Shown here: piece by piece, positions 17,398 to 26,883 of the stretch | Position numbering within the stretch: the first letter of the stretch is position 1 | Layout: each line of letters opens with the position of its first letter | Source: Psychroflexus tropicus DSM 15496 | GTDB taxonomy: Bacteria; Bacteroidota; Bacteroidia; Flavobacteriales; Flavobacteriaceae | DNA length: 64,000 bases | NCBI RefSeq assembly: GCF_000378765.1 | Contig: NZ_KB905343.1 | Coordinates: 727,218-791,217, forward strand | Direction of reading: 5' to 3' | The notes under the pieces: generated by a model | Seen by the model: the letters and a program-made list of their open reading frames with translations, nothing else | What the model was told of the DNA's origin: nothing | The model's database searches: none | Program-made: the position numbers and the translations under genes

Positions 17398-18847
17398 TTT
17401 GAATCATATTTTGGTTGATAAGTATTGAACTTTCCGGAATAGGTAAAACAAACCTAGGATTGGGATAATCGAGTCGGCATAGGTTAATGGTGCATCCATC
17501 TTCTCTTATGATATCTTTGTTATTTCTTTTCAAATCAAAAAATAAGTGTCCTTCAAATGCGAGTTCCCTCCGTCGTTCCAATAAAATCTCATCAATTAAA
17601 TCCTGACCGCTAATGCTGTTGAGTTCTGCATCTGGATTAGCCCTCAATTTTATGCGGTTGAGGTCGTTCAGGGCTTCATTTTCTCTTCCGGTTTTGGCAA
17701 AAGCTTCTGCTCTGTTCAAAAACATTTCAGATTGCCTTATAACTATGGCTCCATCCCGGTCTGAGAATTTTTGTGTAAAGGTAAATGGTAATTCTTCAGT
17801 ACCAGAAGAAGTTTGAGTCGAAATAAAATAGGTTTTTAATAGTCCTGATGTTGATCTAATATCATCATTGGTGTAAAGCGATGAAAGATCATTTGAAGTC
17901 GAATAGCGTTTATTCTCAATAATATTGTCATCAGAATCAGTTATTACCTGAAAGTATGTTGATACAGAAGATCTTACTGTTCCATCATTTTGATCTATCG
18001 GAGGACCCAATTCTAAAAGAGCTTCGCTTATGGGATTGAAATCCAGCCATTGTGAAACCAGTAGATTTCTGGGAGTGAGATCCGGACCTTCTTCAATAAC
18101 CTGGCTACTTAAACGTATAGAATTATCCCATTGTTGCATATACAAGTAGACTCGAGAAAGAAGAGCTTTTGTATTTAATTCATTAAAATAGAAAACTTCT
18201 GGTTGGTTGGCATTATCTGATGAATTTCCAAAAAAATCGATGGCCTGAAGATAATCTGCTTCTACTAGAGCGTAAGATTCTGCTACCGTTAAACGGGATG
18301 GGAAATCTTCACCTATTTGTAGGGGTTCAGTATTGTATACTATTCCTAGATGACTGGCATTGGAAGTAAAGTTATAAGGTTGAGTGTAGACTCTTAACAA
18401 ATCGGCATGTAAAAAGGCACGCATGGCCAGGGCCTGAGCTTTAATGAGGTTTTTATCCGCTTCAGCTCCATCTATAGCGTCTATTCTGGATAAGATCAAA
18501 TTTATAGCATTGATAATTTGGTAGGAATCCACATAAAAGCTTGCAAAATTACTATCAGACTCCTGTTCTTCAAACCGATAGGTAGCTTCAAAGCGCGGAT
18601 CAATAGATTGGATGCCTTGATTATTTGGAGCAAACTTAACATTACCTGCCAAAGCATCGGCATAGATAAAGCGTAAACTCGAGTAAAGTTCTTCGAATTC
18701 GGTATAAGCTCCATTTAAGGCGTCGAAATGTCCTTCTAGGGTCGACAGCTGTTGATCGATTGATATCTGTTCAACGGGCTCTCTGTCTAGAAAATCATCA
18801 CAGGACAGAAGTATAAAACAAATGCAAAATAGAATTCCTTTTTTCAT
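17384..18847 (-). CDS. SusD/RagB family nutrient-binding outer-membrane lipoprotein
   Basis: The product is 487 residues from ATG 18847 (MKKGILF), overlapping the SusC stop as ATGA. The lipobox LLSC is followed by DDFLDREPVEQ, the standard SusD start. TPR-like helices are seen (ANDLNRIKLRANP-type segment near 415-430) and the C-terminal block ILLERRRELAFEGHLFFDLKRN is typical of the RagB/SusD domain. It caps the SusC channel and captures substrate on the cell surface. The ligand class cannot be deduced: no glycoside hydrolase or peptidase gene lies in the operon. Confidence 0.93.
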   Translation of the reverse strand: MKKGILFCICFILLSCDDFLDREPVEQISIDQQLSTLEGHFDALNGAYTEFEELYSSLRFIYADALAGNVKFAPNNQGIQSIDPRFEATYRFEEQESDSNFASFYVDSYQIINAINLILSRIDAIDGAEADKNLIKAQALAMRAFLHADLLRVYTQPYNFTSNASHLGIVYNTEPLQIGEDFPSRLTVAESYALVEADYLQAIDFFGNSSDNANQPEVFYFNELNTKALLSRVYLYMQQWDNSIRLSSQVIEEGPDLTPRNLLVSQWLDFNPISEALLELGPPIDQNDGTVRSSVSTYFQVITDSDDNIIENKRYSTSNDLSSLYTNDDIRSTSGLLKTYFISTQTSSGTEELPFTFTQKFSDRDGAIVIRQSEMFLNRAEAFAKTGRENEALNDLNRIKLRANPDAELNSISGQDLIDEILLERRRELAFEGHLFFDLKRNNKDIIREDGCTINLCRLDYPNPRFVLPIPESSILINQNMIQNEGY

Positions 18848-21800
18848 ATTCCTATATTGATTCCTGCTGTTATTGTTCTCATCTCTGGATATTGAAATCT
18901 TAATTCTGCGATTCCATTCCTGTCGCTTCTGCTTCCTTCTCTGTACCAATAACCAAGATTATCTGCATTGATAAAGATATTGGCAGTGTTGAGCTTTAAA
19001 CTTTCGATGAGTTTATCGCCTAATTTATAGTTCAACCTCAAATTTTGAAATTTGACGTGGGTATTGTCATAAAGATATTTGGTAGAGTTGGGAATGATCG
19101 GCTGTCCGGGACCTGGTTTTGAATTTCTGGAAGTATCACCAGGCTCTTGCCAGTAATCCAATATATTGCTGATCATATTTCTATTGGTGACCTGTTGGTC
19201 TGTTCTTTCGAAATCTTGATCCACCAAAATATCTCCTCCAATATTGTAAACAAACCTTGCACTAAGAGACCATTGCTTAAATAATTGAAAATTAGCTTGT
19301 AAGCCACCGTAAATTTCAGGTAAACGGTCACCGATAACCTCCCAGTTGCTCGAATCAAAATTATTGCCTACATACTCTCCAGAATATAGTTGATTATCCA
19401 CACGGTAGAGGTTTTGGCCGTTAGCTGGATCTATTCCAACCCATCTGTAGCCCCAGATCGCAGTTGTACTTTCACCAACTCTTAAAGCGGAAGCCCTCTG
19501 CGCTACAGAAAATTCTGAACTTAAATTTTCGATACTTAAAATGGTATTTTCATTTTTAGAGACATTAAAATTTAAATCAAACTTCAGCTGTTCTGTATTA
19601 ATGATTTCAGAAGATAATGCCATTTCTAAGCCCTTGTTTTCCATACTTCCAGTATTGGCTTGTACAGTTGTAAATCCACTTTCGGGAACTGCATTAGTCG
19701 AGGAAATTATATTGGTGATTTTATCTCTATAAAATTCAACGGTAAATTTGAAACGCTTCAAAAAGTTGAAATCTATACCTGTGTTGAACTTAAAATTGCG
19801 TTCCCACCCCAAATCTGGATTAGGTGCGGTAGAGGGGAAGGTTGCTGAGCCAAAATTATAACCATTGTTAACTGAAGTAATATTTGTATTGTATAAACCA
19901 CGAGCTCTATAACTTCCAATTCTCGAATTTCCTGAGGAGCCATAACTGATGCGGTATCTTAAAAAATCAATAGCATCTACGTCCATAAACTTTTCTTTGC
20001 TGAGGACCCAGCCAAAGCCTACAGCGCCATTATAGGCAGCATCAATATCGCCACCAAAAGCAGAACTTTTATCTTCCCTGAGACTCGTTGTTATAAAATA
20101 GGTTTTAAGATAATCGTAATTTAGTTGAGTAAAAAATGAAGACCTTGCATTCTCAGAGGTAAAGGCATTAATATTTACTTCAAAAGCATCCTCCAAACCA
20201 TTGTTTTGGTTTTGAATGATATAACCGCTCCCCAGAAACCGTTCAACCTTAATGCGTTCTTCTCTGGCTTCAAACCCAAACATACCATCCACAGAATGGT
20301 CTCCAAATTGATTTTTGTAACTAATGATAGAGCTGAATTGATAGGTATTGACATTCCTATTCTGCACTAGCTTTCTGCCCCAATTAGGATATGTAACACC
20401 ATCAACTTCAAAACTTCCAGATAATCTGCCAGTAGCATTATTTCCAGAGAAAAAATTATCCTGCTTTTTATCAGTTAGGTCTGCACCTATTATGGTGGAA
20501 ACTGACCATTGCTCATTGATATCATAGCTTAAATTTAACGTGGTAAGAAAGCCTAAAGTTCTACTCTCAGATTTGTTTTGTTCCAAGACAGCCAGTGGGT
20601 TTCCAATAAGTCCTTCACCTATAATGGCAAAGTCACCATTCTCATCAAAGGGAGATATATTGGGAGGCAAAGGAAAACTAAACAATGTATTGGGATTATT
20701 CTTAATAACGTAAGATGGAATAAATCTCAAATTAGCTTCAAATTTTTGAGATGAATAGCCTAGACCTATAGAACCTCTGAAGTTTTCGTATCGATTTTCA
20801 ATTTGTACTTCGTCATTATTCAGGTAAGACATATTTGCTCTATAGCCTAGCTCACCAATAGAGCCCGAAAAGTTGAGTTGTGATCTGGTAAAGACGCCTG
20901 TCTCATTGGTCAGATCAAACCAATCGGTATTGATCACGTCGGAGCCCGCTGAAACGTTGGCATCTTCTGGAGATTCTCCTGAGTTGATGAAATAATCTGT
21001 AAGAATCGAGTGGTATTGTGGACCACTTAAATATTGAATAGGATTGATGGGTTCTGAAAATCCAGCCTGTTGAGAAAAAGTAAGTGTAAAATCCTTTTTA
21101 GTTGCTTTTTTAGTCGTGATGAGGATAACTCCGTTGGCACCATCAGCACCATAAATACTCACCGCAGAAGCATCTTTCAGAATCGAAATGCTCTTGATGT
21201 CTTCCGGTGGTATTTTAGAAAGAGGGTTAAGGAATTGTTCTCCAAATCTTCCTCCACCATCAAACAATTGGTCATCAAAACCATTTTCTTCAGATAATAT
21301 CACTCCATCCACAATGATAAGAGGTTGTGCAGAAGCATTAAGCAAATTTCCGTCTAAGGGACTAAAGGTACCTTGACCTCTAATATTGATTCTTGTTGAA
21401 GTACCTAACTGAGAATTGCCCTCTATTTGAAGTCCTGGTGCTAAGCCTTCTATCATTTTATCAATGGTCTCATAACTTTGGTCTACATTGAGATCTCTGT
21501 CATTAATTTGTGAAATGCTTCCAACAGCTTCTTCTTTTAATTTGGTAGTACCGTAAGATGTAGTAATAATGACTTCTTCTAGGTCATCTGTCTTAGGAAC
21601 AAGGTAAACTTCAAAATTGCTTTTGTTTGTTAATTGAATAGTCTGAGTCTCATACCCTATATATTTGAAAACCAATTGCTGGTCACTTATAGGTTGACGT
21701 TTTACGGTATAGTTAAATCGCCCATTTAAATCGGTGACAGCGCCTGCTCTGGTTCCTTTTAAAATTATGTTAACGCCAGGAAGGGATAAGCTATCTTTGG

Positions 21801-21900
21801 CATTATAAACAACACCAGAGATATCTCTTCCGGTTTGCGAAAGAGATATCCAGCTGATGCTAAGTAATAAGCTTAAAGTAAGTAGTCTTACAAGTTTCAA
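18844..21900 (-). CDS. SusC/RagA family TonB-linked outer-membrane transporter
   Basis: A protein of 1018 residues. A signal peptide (1-21) precedes a carboxypeptidase D-like beta domain (about 25-108, DISGVVYNAKDSLSLPGVNI...), a TonB-type plug (about 115-250, with IKSISILKDASAVSIYGADGANGVILITTKK) and a 22-strand-type barrel. It should import a substrate with energy from TonB. The first usable start is TTG at 21900, immediately after the TAA stop of the T9SS gene and in the same frame; no ATG exists before the signal peptide. The SusD gene overlaps its stop by 4 bp. Confidence 0.93.
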   Translation of the reverse strand: MKLVRLLTLSLLLSISWISLSQTGRDISGVVYNAKDSLSLPGVNIILKGTRAGAVTDLNGRFNYTVKRQPISDQQLVFKYIGYETQTIQLTNKSNFEVYLVPKTDDLEEVIITTSYGTTKLKEEAVGSISQINDRDLNVDQSYETIDKMIEGLAPGLQIEGNSQLGTSTRINIRGQGTFSPLDGNLLNASAQPLIIVDGVILSEENGFDDQLFDGGGRFGEQFLNPLSKIPPEDIKSISILKDASAVSIYGADGANGVILITTKKATKKDFTLTFSQQAGFSEPINPIQYLSGPQYHSILTDYFINSGESPEDANVSAGSDVINTDWFDLTNETGVFTRSQLNFSGSIGELGYRANMSYLNNDEVQIENRYENFRGSIGLGYSSQKFEANLRFIPSYVIKNNPNTLFSFPLPPNISPFDENGDFAIIGEGLIGNPLAVLEQNKSESRTLGFLTTLNLSYDINEQWSVSTIIGADLTDKKQDNFFSGNNATGRLSGSFEVDGVTYPNWGRKLVQNRNVNTYQFSSIISYKNQFGDHSVDGMFGFEAREERIKVERFLGSGYIIQNQNNGLEDAFEVNINAFTSENARSSFFTQLNYDYLKTYFITTSLREDKSSAFGGDIDAAYNGAVGFGWVLSKEKFMDVDAIDFLRYRISYGSSGNSRIGSYRARGLYNTNITSVNNGYNFGSATFPSTAPNPDLGWERNFKFNTGIDFNFLKRFKFTVEFYRDKITNIISSTNAVPESGFTTVQANTGSMENKGLEMALSSEIINTEQLKFDLNFNVSKNENTILSIENLSSEFSVAQRASALRVGESTTAIWGYRWVGIDPANGQNLYRVDNQLYSGEYVGNNFDSSNWEVIGDRLPEIYGGLQANFQLFKQWSLSARFVYNIGGDILVDQDFERTDQQVTNRNMISNILDYWQEPGDTSRNSKPGPGQPIIPNSTKYLYDNTHVKFQNLRLNYKLGDKLIESLKLNTANIFINADNLGYWYREGSRSDRNGIAELRFQYPEMRTITAGINIGI

Positions 21901-23298
21901 TTAATTTGAAATGATTTTGAATGTTTTCTGTTGTTCCCTATTATTTACAGATAGTAGTAAGGTTCCTTTAAAACTTGAGACGTCTACCGAGTTATTTTGA
22001 ATAACTCCTTCAGCTACTAATTGACCACTAAGATTGAACAACGAATATTTAGATCCATTCAAATCTTTTGTGAATCTAACCGAGTCGCTTGTAGGATTTG
22101 GATATATTTTTAATTCAGATAGAGAATTCAAGTTTTGAATTGAGAGGGTATTAGGATCTAAAGAATACAATTCATTACCGGTAACACCTTCTTCTTCGGC
22201 TCTAAAGAAAATGCGATCATCGAAAACACCTAATTCAGATACACTGATGAAAAAATCATTAAGCTGTTCAACACTTGTTCCATCGGTTCTCCATAAATGG
22301 CTTTCATTGTCATTTCCATCCTCTGCAGAATAATATAAAAAACCATCGTAAATGACATAATCACTTGGATCATGATTCTCATTATCACCACTTATAAAAC
22401 TCAATTGAGTGAGAGCATCTGTAGTAGGATTGTACTTCCATAGCTGGTCTCCATTGCCGTTATCTCCTTCAAAATACAATTCATTGTTCCATTCATAAAA
22501 TTCCCGAACATTCGTTACGCCAGCATCGATTACTGTTTGTACTATTACTGTTCCATTTTCTGTACCATCAGTTTTCCATAAATCCGACTCTGCTTCAAAG
22601 TAAACCTCGTTATCCAATTTAGTAAATTCACTAATGCTGGACCCCCCAGTCCCTTGATCAATATCTTTTATGAGACTAAATTCTCCTGAATCTATATTAT
22701 AAAAGTAAAGTTCTGCACCTACGTCTATGTTATCTGACTCCATATAAAGCAGCAAGCCTCCATCAAAATCGATGAAATTACCACCGATAACAGATTCTAC
22801 TCCAGAGCCCAAAACTTCACCACCAGTAGTGCCATTATATGAAATGAGACGATTGGGTGTAAAATTTGAATCGAAGCCAACGTAGTATATATTATCGTAG
22901 GCGACTAATGGATTGAATAAACCAGAGAATTGGTCTGGATACAACTCAATAAGATTGACAGAGACACCATCAAAAGAAAACAAGTCGATGCCAGTTCTAT
23001 TATCTCCATTGGCAGTGAAAAACAAAGTATTATTAAACACTACAAAATTTGATACTGAAGCATTTCCATCGGCGTTAACTTCTTCAACCAATTCAGCACC
23101 ATTAGCTGTTGTAAACCTGAAAAGTTCACTTCCGGTAAAGCCATTGTTTGCTGTTAAGTAAAGTTCGCCCTCATAAATAGTAAGGTTTGCCGGATTTGAA
23201 TTATCAACACCCGGATTGATGTCTTCCTCAAGCATAACTTGAGCGTTAAATGTTGAGGTGATCAACATTGAAAGTAAAAGTAAGTAAGTCTGTTTCAT
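21901..23298 (-). CDS. T9SS type A sorting domain secreted protein with DGT-type repeats
   Basis: A protein of 465 residues with an N-terminal signal peptide (MKQTYLLLLSMLITSTFNAQ), then about seven beta-rich repeats of a propeller-like kind (LWKTDGTENGT, LWRTDGTSVEQL, FFRAEEEGVTGNELYSLD). The C-terminal sorting domain at about 390-465 has the hallmarks LKIYPNPTSDSVRF, YSLFNLSGQLVAEG and a final TFKIISN. It should be exported by the type IX system and attached to or released from the surface. It is the first gene of the SusCD operon and has a strong promoter match upstream. Confidence 0.88.
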   Translation of the reverse strand: MKQTYLLLLSMLITSTFNAQVMLEEDINPGVDNSNPANLTIYEGELYLTANNGFTGSELFRFTTANGAELVEEVNADGNASVSNFVVFNNTLFFTANGDNRTGIDLFSFDGVSVNLIELYPDQFSGLFNPLVAYDNIYYVGFDSNFTPNRLISYNGTTGGEVLGSGVESVIGGNFIDFDGGLLLYMESDNIDVGAELYFYNIDSGEFSLIKDIDQGTGGSSISEFTKLDNEVYFEAESDLWKTDGTENGTVIVQTVIDAGVTNVREFYEWNNELYFEGDNGNGDQLWKYNPTTDALTQLSFISGDNENHDPSDYVIYDGFLYYSAEDGNDNESHLWRTDGTSVEQLNDFFISVSELGVFDDRIFFRAEEEGVTGNELYSLDPNTLSIQNLNSLSELKIYPNPTSDSVRFTKDLNGSKYSLFNLSGQLVAEGVIQNNSVDVSSFKGTLLLSVNNREQQKTFKIISN

Positions 23299-23313
23299 AT
23301 TAATATTTTTTTA

Positions 23314-23342
23314 CAAAAATAATTATTTGTAATTAATCCAAA
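23314..23342 (-). promoter_or_regulatory. promoter of the T9SS-SusCD-peroxidase operon
   Basis: On the minus strand TTTG (23342-23339) and TATTTTTG (23321-23314) are separated by 17 bp, matching the Bacteroidota consensus TTTG/TTG-N17-23-TAnnTTTG. The -7 box ends 15 bp before the ATG at 23298. This is the best promoter match seen in the window. Confidence 0.65.
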
Positions 23343-23357
23343 TAATAATAAAAGCTT

Positions 23358-23882
23358 TTATTTCGAAATTTTCATAAGCATCACATAATTAGGGTTATAG
23401 TGGTCGTCACTGATTTTGAAGTTATGCTTACCAACAATCTTAAACCGATTCTTCTTATAAAACTTAAGTCCTTTATCATTTTGAGTCCAGACGAACAGCC
23501 AAAGGGCTTTCTGCTGACGCTTTTTGGCAAGGTCTATATTATGCTGCAATAAAGCTTCACCCAGTCCTTTTCCGTAGAATTCTTTTAAGAGGTATAACCT
23601 TTCAAATTTAGCGACATTAGGATTGTTAATTAGAGAGTGGGGCTGATTCAGAATTAATTTAGTATATCCTGCAAGCTGAGATTTAAAATATACTTTGCTA
23701 AAATGCGTATAAGGGTCTTCTAATGCATCGGTGAGATTCTCAGTATTGAAATGAGATTGTATATAATCCTCTATATCTTTTGCTTTAGCACTATGTCCAT
23801 GCGACTCAATAAAAGTTTGTCGGCTTAACTTAGATAACTTTTCAGCTTCAGTAGTATCAAATGCTTTGATCAGAATCGACAT
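23358..23882 (-). CDS. GNAT family N-acetyltransferase
   Basis: The product is 174 residues from ATG 23882 (MSILIKAF). The acetyl-CoA-binding region is LERLYLLKEFYGKGLGEALLQHNIDLAKK (about 95-123; Q/RxxGxG/A motif as YGKGLGEA), followed by LWLFVWTQNDKGLKFYKKNRFK, the usual motif B of GNAT enzymes. It probably acetylates a small molecule, amine or peptide. It is a single gene, separated from the T9SS operon downstream by that operon's promoter and divergent from the MBL-fold gene. Confidence 0.88.
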   Translation of the reverse strand: MSILIKAFDTTEAEKLSKLSRQTFIESHGHSAKAKDIEDYIQSHFNTENLTDALEDPYTHFSKVYFKSQLAGYTKLILNQPHSLINNPNVAKFERLYLLKEFYGKGLGEALLQHNIDLAKKRQQKALWLFVWTQNDKGLKFYKKNRFKIVGKHNFKISDDHYNPNYVMLMKISK

Positions 23883-23919
23883 TTTCAATTTTTTTGCAAA
23901 TTAAAGCAATCCTCTTCAG

Positions 23920-23952
23920 TTGCCCTTTATAATTAAAGTTGGATTATATTTG
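23920..23952 (+). promoter_or_regulatory. candidate promoter of the MBL-fold hydrolase gene
   Basis: TTG (23920-23922) and TATATTTG (23945-23952) are 22 bp apart, within the range of the Bacteroidota promoter consensus. The -7 box ends 32 bp before the ATG at 23985. Confidence 0.5.
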
Positions 23953-23984
23953 ATTTTGAATCAGCAATATTCAATATTACGCCA

Positions 23985-24758
23985 ATGAGATACCATCATA
24001 TTCGAAACGCCACAGCAGTGATAGAAATAGGATCTGAAGCTATATTAATAGATCCTATGCTAGGAGAGCCTGGAACTATAGAAGCTTTTACCAAAGATCG
24101 CTTTCCTGCCATCAGGAATCCACTGGTAGAATTGCCTGCTAAAGCTTACGACTTATTGAAAAAAGTCACACACGTGTTAATTACTCATCAGCATGCAGAC
24201 CATCTGGATGAGGCTGGGGTCAACTTCCTTAAAGACAATCAACTTCCTATCACGTGTAGTCGGTTGGATGCTGAAGATTTGAAATCCAAAGGTCTCAATG
24301 TGGCCCGGGAGCTCGACTATAATTCAACTCAGGCTTTTCTTGGTGGAACTATAAAAGGAACTCCTGCCCAACACGGGTATGGAGAGGTGGCTAAATATAT
24401 GGGTAATGTAATGGGCTTTTATATTCAATTGCCTAATGAGCCAAGTTTATACTTAGCATCAGACACGATTTTAACCGATGAGGTGGCAGAGATTCTGGTC
24501 AATAATGCACCCGAGATTAGTGTGATTCCCTGTGGTTCTGCTCAATTGGATGCTTATGAACCTATATTGATGACAGTAGAGGATATTATGCGGTTTACGA
24601 ATTTAAATTTTGGCGTTACGATTTGTAATCATCTTGAAGCTTTAAACCATTGCCCAACCAAGAGAAATAATTTAAAAGAAAAATTTAAGGAACAAAAATT
24701 AAGTAATAAGGTTTGGATTCCAGAGGATGGGGAGTCCAAAACATTTAAAACTACTTGA
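23985..24758 (+). CDS. MBL-fold metallo-hydrolase
   Basis: A protein of 257 residues with the metallo-beta-lactamase motif THQHADHLD at 67-75 (His68, His70, Asp72 and His73 as zinc ligands). Further ligand candidates are His126 in PAQHGYGE, Asp151 in YLASDTIL and a His near 218 in ICNHLEALNHC. It resembles UlaG-like or RNase Z-like hydrolases of unknown substrate. The stop is two bases before the ATG of the alpha/beta hydrolase, so these two form an operon. Confidence 0.88.
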   Translation: MRYHHIRNATAVIEIGSEAILIDPMLGEPGTIEAFTKDRFPAIRNPLVELPAKAYDLLKKVTHVLITHQHADHLDEAGVNFLKDNQLPITCSRLDAEDLKSKGLNVARELDYNSTQAFLGGTIKGTPAQHGYGEVAKYMGNVMGFYIQLPNEPSLYLASDTILTDEVAEILVNNAPEISVIPCGSAQLDAYEPILMTVEDIMRFTNLNFGVTICNHLEALNHCPTKRNNLKEKFKEQKLSNKVWIPEDGESKTFKTT

Positions 24759-24760
24759 CT

Positions 24761-26131
24761 ATGAAAAATATATATCTAGGCCTTGTTTTCATGTTTTTTT
24801 CTTTCTTAGGATCTTCACAAACGGAAATTGAAGGAGATTGGACAGGTGAATTGTCCTATGGAGGAAGCAAATTGGATTTAAATTTTATGATTTATCAAGA
24901 TCAGGGGCAATATAAATCTACATTGAGCGTCCCTGCTCAGTCTTTGATGGATTATCAAGCTACAAATACAAGCTTAGTCGATTCTTTACTTACTATCGAA
25001 ATCAAGCCATTAGGAATTAGATATCAAGGAAAATGGTCTAAAACAGATACCATTGCTGGTAATTTCAATCAAAATGGCATGTCACTTAAATTAAATCTAA
25101 TAAGAGGAAATACCAAATTAAAACGCCCTCAGGAACCACTTCCACCTTATCCTTACAAAGTTGAGCAAGTTACTTTCCAAAATAAAGAAGCGGGTATCAA
25201 TCTTTCAGGGACCTTAACTTTACCAAATAAAAAAGGAAGTTATCCAGCGGTTATCCTAATAAGTGGCAGCGGCCCTCAGGATAGAAATAGCTATATCATG
25301 GGGCATAAACCTTTTTTGCTTTTAGCGCATGAGCTTACTCAAAATGGGATAGCTGTGTTGAGGTTCGATGAACGTGGCGTAGGCCGCTCTGATGGCGATT
25401 TCCAAAAAGCTACGCTTGAAGATTTTGTACAAGATACAAGGTCAGGACTGCAATATTTACAAAGCAGAGAAGAGATCAACCCAAAAAACATTGGACTGTT
25501 AGGCCATAGCCTCGGTGGTATTATTGCACCTCGACTTGCTACTACTGAAGACATTGCTTTTTTAGTTTTACTTGCAGCTCCTGGAGTTGATGGTGATCAA
25601 CTTATGCTAAAGCAAAGAGCAGACTTCCTGAAGTTAAGAGGGATGACACCCGTTCAGATTGAAAAATCTAACGAAATGTATTCTGCAACATACGATTACA
25701 TTTTATCTACAGATGCCGTAGGAGAGGAGCTAGAGGCTGAATTGATGCAATTCTATAAAGATAATTATGCCGATGTGATGATGGAAAAGGAATTAATGGC
25801 GCTGGTAGAACAGCTTACGACCAACGAGTTGCTTGGTTTGATCAGGAATAAACCGTCTAGCTATTTATCCATGGTGAAATGTCCAGTTTTAGCTATTGGG
25901 GGAAGTCTTGATTTTCAGGTCTCTTCCACTGAAAACTTGGAAGCCTTAAAATTAGGGCTTGAAAGCGGAGGGAATACACAAGTAGAGGTTCACGAATTTA
26001 AAGGCTTAAATCACCTTTTACAAGATAGTGATACAGGAGATATTTCAGAATATGGAGTGATAGAGCAAACGATGTCGCCTGAGGTCTTAGAGGTGATTAA
26101 AGAGTGGTTGTTGAGTTTGATTTCAAAATAA
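24761..26131 (+). CDS. secreted alpha/beta hydrolase
   Basis: The product is 456 residues from ATG 24761. After a signal peptide (about 1-20) there is an N-terminal beta domain (IEGDWTGELSYGGSKLDLNF) and then an alpha/beta hydrolase fold starting near residue 145. Ser250 in GHSLGG is the nucleophile. A candidate Asp is in GGSLDFQVS near 382 and a candidate His in KGLNHLL near 417. It is likely an exported esterase or acyl-amino-acid-peptidase-like enzyme of the S9-related group. It follows the MBL gene closely. The following 214 bp is AT-rich with only a hairpin and a -7-like box. Confidence 0.88.
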   Translation: MKNIYLGLVFMFFSFLGSSQTEIEGDWTGELSYGGSKLDLNFMIYQDQGQYKSTLSVPAQSLMDYQATNTSLVDSLLTIEIKPLGIRYQGKWSKTDTIAGNFNQNGMSLKLNLIRGNTKLKRPQEPLPPYPYKVEQVTFQNKEAGINLSGTLTLPNKKGSYPAVILISGSGPQDRNSYIMGHKPFLLLAHELTQNGIAVLRFDERGVGRSDGDFQKATLEDFVQDTRSGLQYLQSREEINPKNIGLLGHSLGGIIAPRLATTEDIAFLVLLAAPGVDGDQLMLKQRADFLKLRGMTPVQIEKSNEMYSATYDYILSTDAVGEELEAELMQFYKDNYADVMMEKELMALVEQLTTNELLGLIRNKPSSYLSMVKCPVLAIGGSLDFQVSSTENLEALKLGLESGGNTQVEVHEFKGLNHLLQDSDTGDISEYGVIEQTMSPEVLEVIKEWLLSLISK

Positions 26132-26235
26132 GAATACCCCAAATTCAGTAATAATTAAAATTAAATCATAATTGAATATTAACGCATTTACAATTTAAGA
26201 GATTAGCTTTTAAAGTCTAAAATATTAGAGATCAG

Positions 26236-26263
26236 TTTAATAGTATTTACAAGCACTATTAAA
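26236..26263. repeat. 9-bp inverted repeat in an intergenic gap
   Basis: TTTAATAGT (26236-26244) and ACTATTAAA (26255-26263) can form a stem with a 10-base loop. It lies about 105 bp after the hydrolase stop and 83 bp before the next ATG. It has no T-run, so its role, terminator or regulatory, is uncertain. Confidence 0.3.
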
Positions 26264-26320
26264 TTCAGAAAAACTTGTTTGGGCAAGTATTAAATCTTAA
26301 AAATTTAAATATTTTTTATA

Positions 26321-26328
26321 TAGATTTG
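26321..26328 (+). promoter_or_regulatory. candidate -7 promoter element of a lipoprotein gene
   Basis: TAGATTTG matches TAnnTTTG and ends 17 bp before ATG 26346. No TTG at a good -33 distance was seen. Confidence 0.4.
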
Positions 26329-26345
26329 ATAAAAATTTTTTAACA

Positions 26346-26867
26346 ATGAAATTGAAATATTTATCCATTGCACTAATTGGTTTTATCCTAATATTAAATG
26401 TTTCCTGTGCAGCTGATACTGAAACACATGAAGTTACTACTCCTGTTTTAGATTTAAAAGCCGTAGGCCCTCTATTTGAAGGTTCCAACACCTCCACGGC
26501 AACTTGGGAATTTTCATTAAATGATCTTTTTCCACAAGTTGAAGGAGACATTGTTGTGGATAAAGCTAGAATAACCTCTATTACAGTAAAACCTCGTGCG
26601 GATATGGATTTTCCTAAAGTAGGTAAAATGGTTATGGAGATGAAATCTAAATATACCAGTATGACAAGAATTGGATTACTGGAAAGCAATATACAGACAG
26701 ATAAAAGCTATGATCTTCAAATTGCAGGAAAGCAAGAAGAATTAGAAACAGCTTTTGAAGATGAGAGAATCACTTTCGTAGGAGACTTTGATATGCTACA
26801 GGAAGACTTTTATGATGATGTTGTGTTCGACCTACAAGTGACTTTTGAAGTAGAAACTCTTAAATAA
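26346..26867 (+). CDS. hypothetical lipoprotein
   Basis: A protein of 173 residues with a lipoprotein signal (MKLKYLSIALIGFILILNVSC; Cys21). The mature part begins with an acidic Thr-rich stretch and then predicted beta strands. No family was recognised. The next gene (DUF2147) starts 16 bp later, so the two probably share a transcript. Confidence 0.75.
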   Translation: MKLKYLSIALIGFILILNVSCAADTETHEVTTPVLDLKAVGPLFEGSNTSTATWEFSLNDLFPQVEGDIVVDKARITSITVKPRADMDFPKVGKMVMEMKSKYTSMTRIGLLESNIQTDKSYDLQIAGKQEELETAFEDERITFVGDFDMLQEDFYDDVVFDLQVTFEVETLK

Positions 26868-26883
26868 TTTAATACAAATACTT

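Noticed and set aside
24755-24760. TTG start for the alpha/beta hydrolase
   Set aside because: An ATG two codons later follows the MBL stop at normal spacing and begins the signal peptide.
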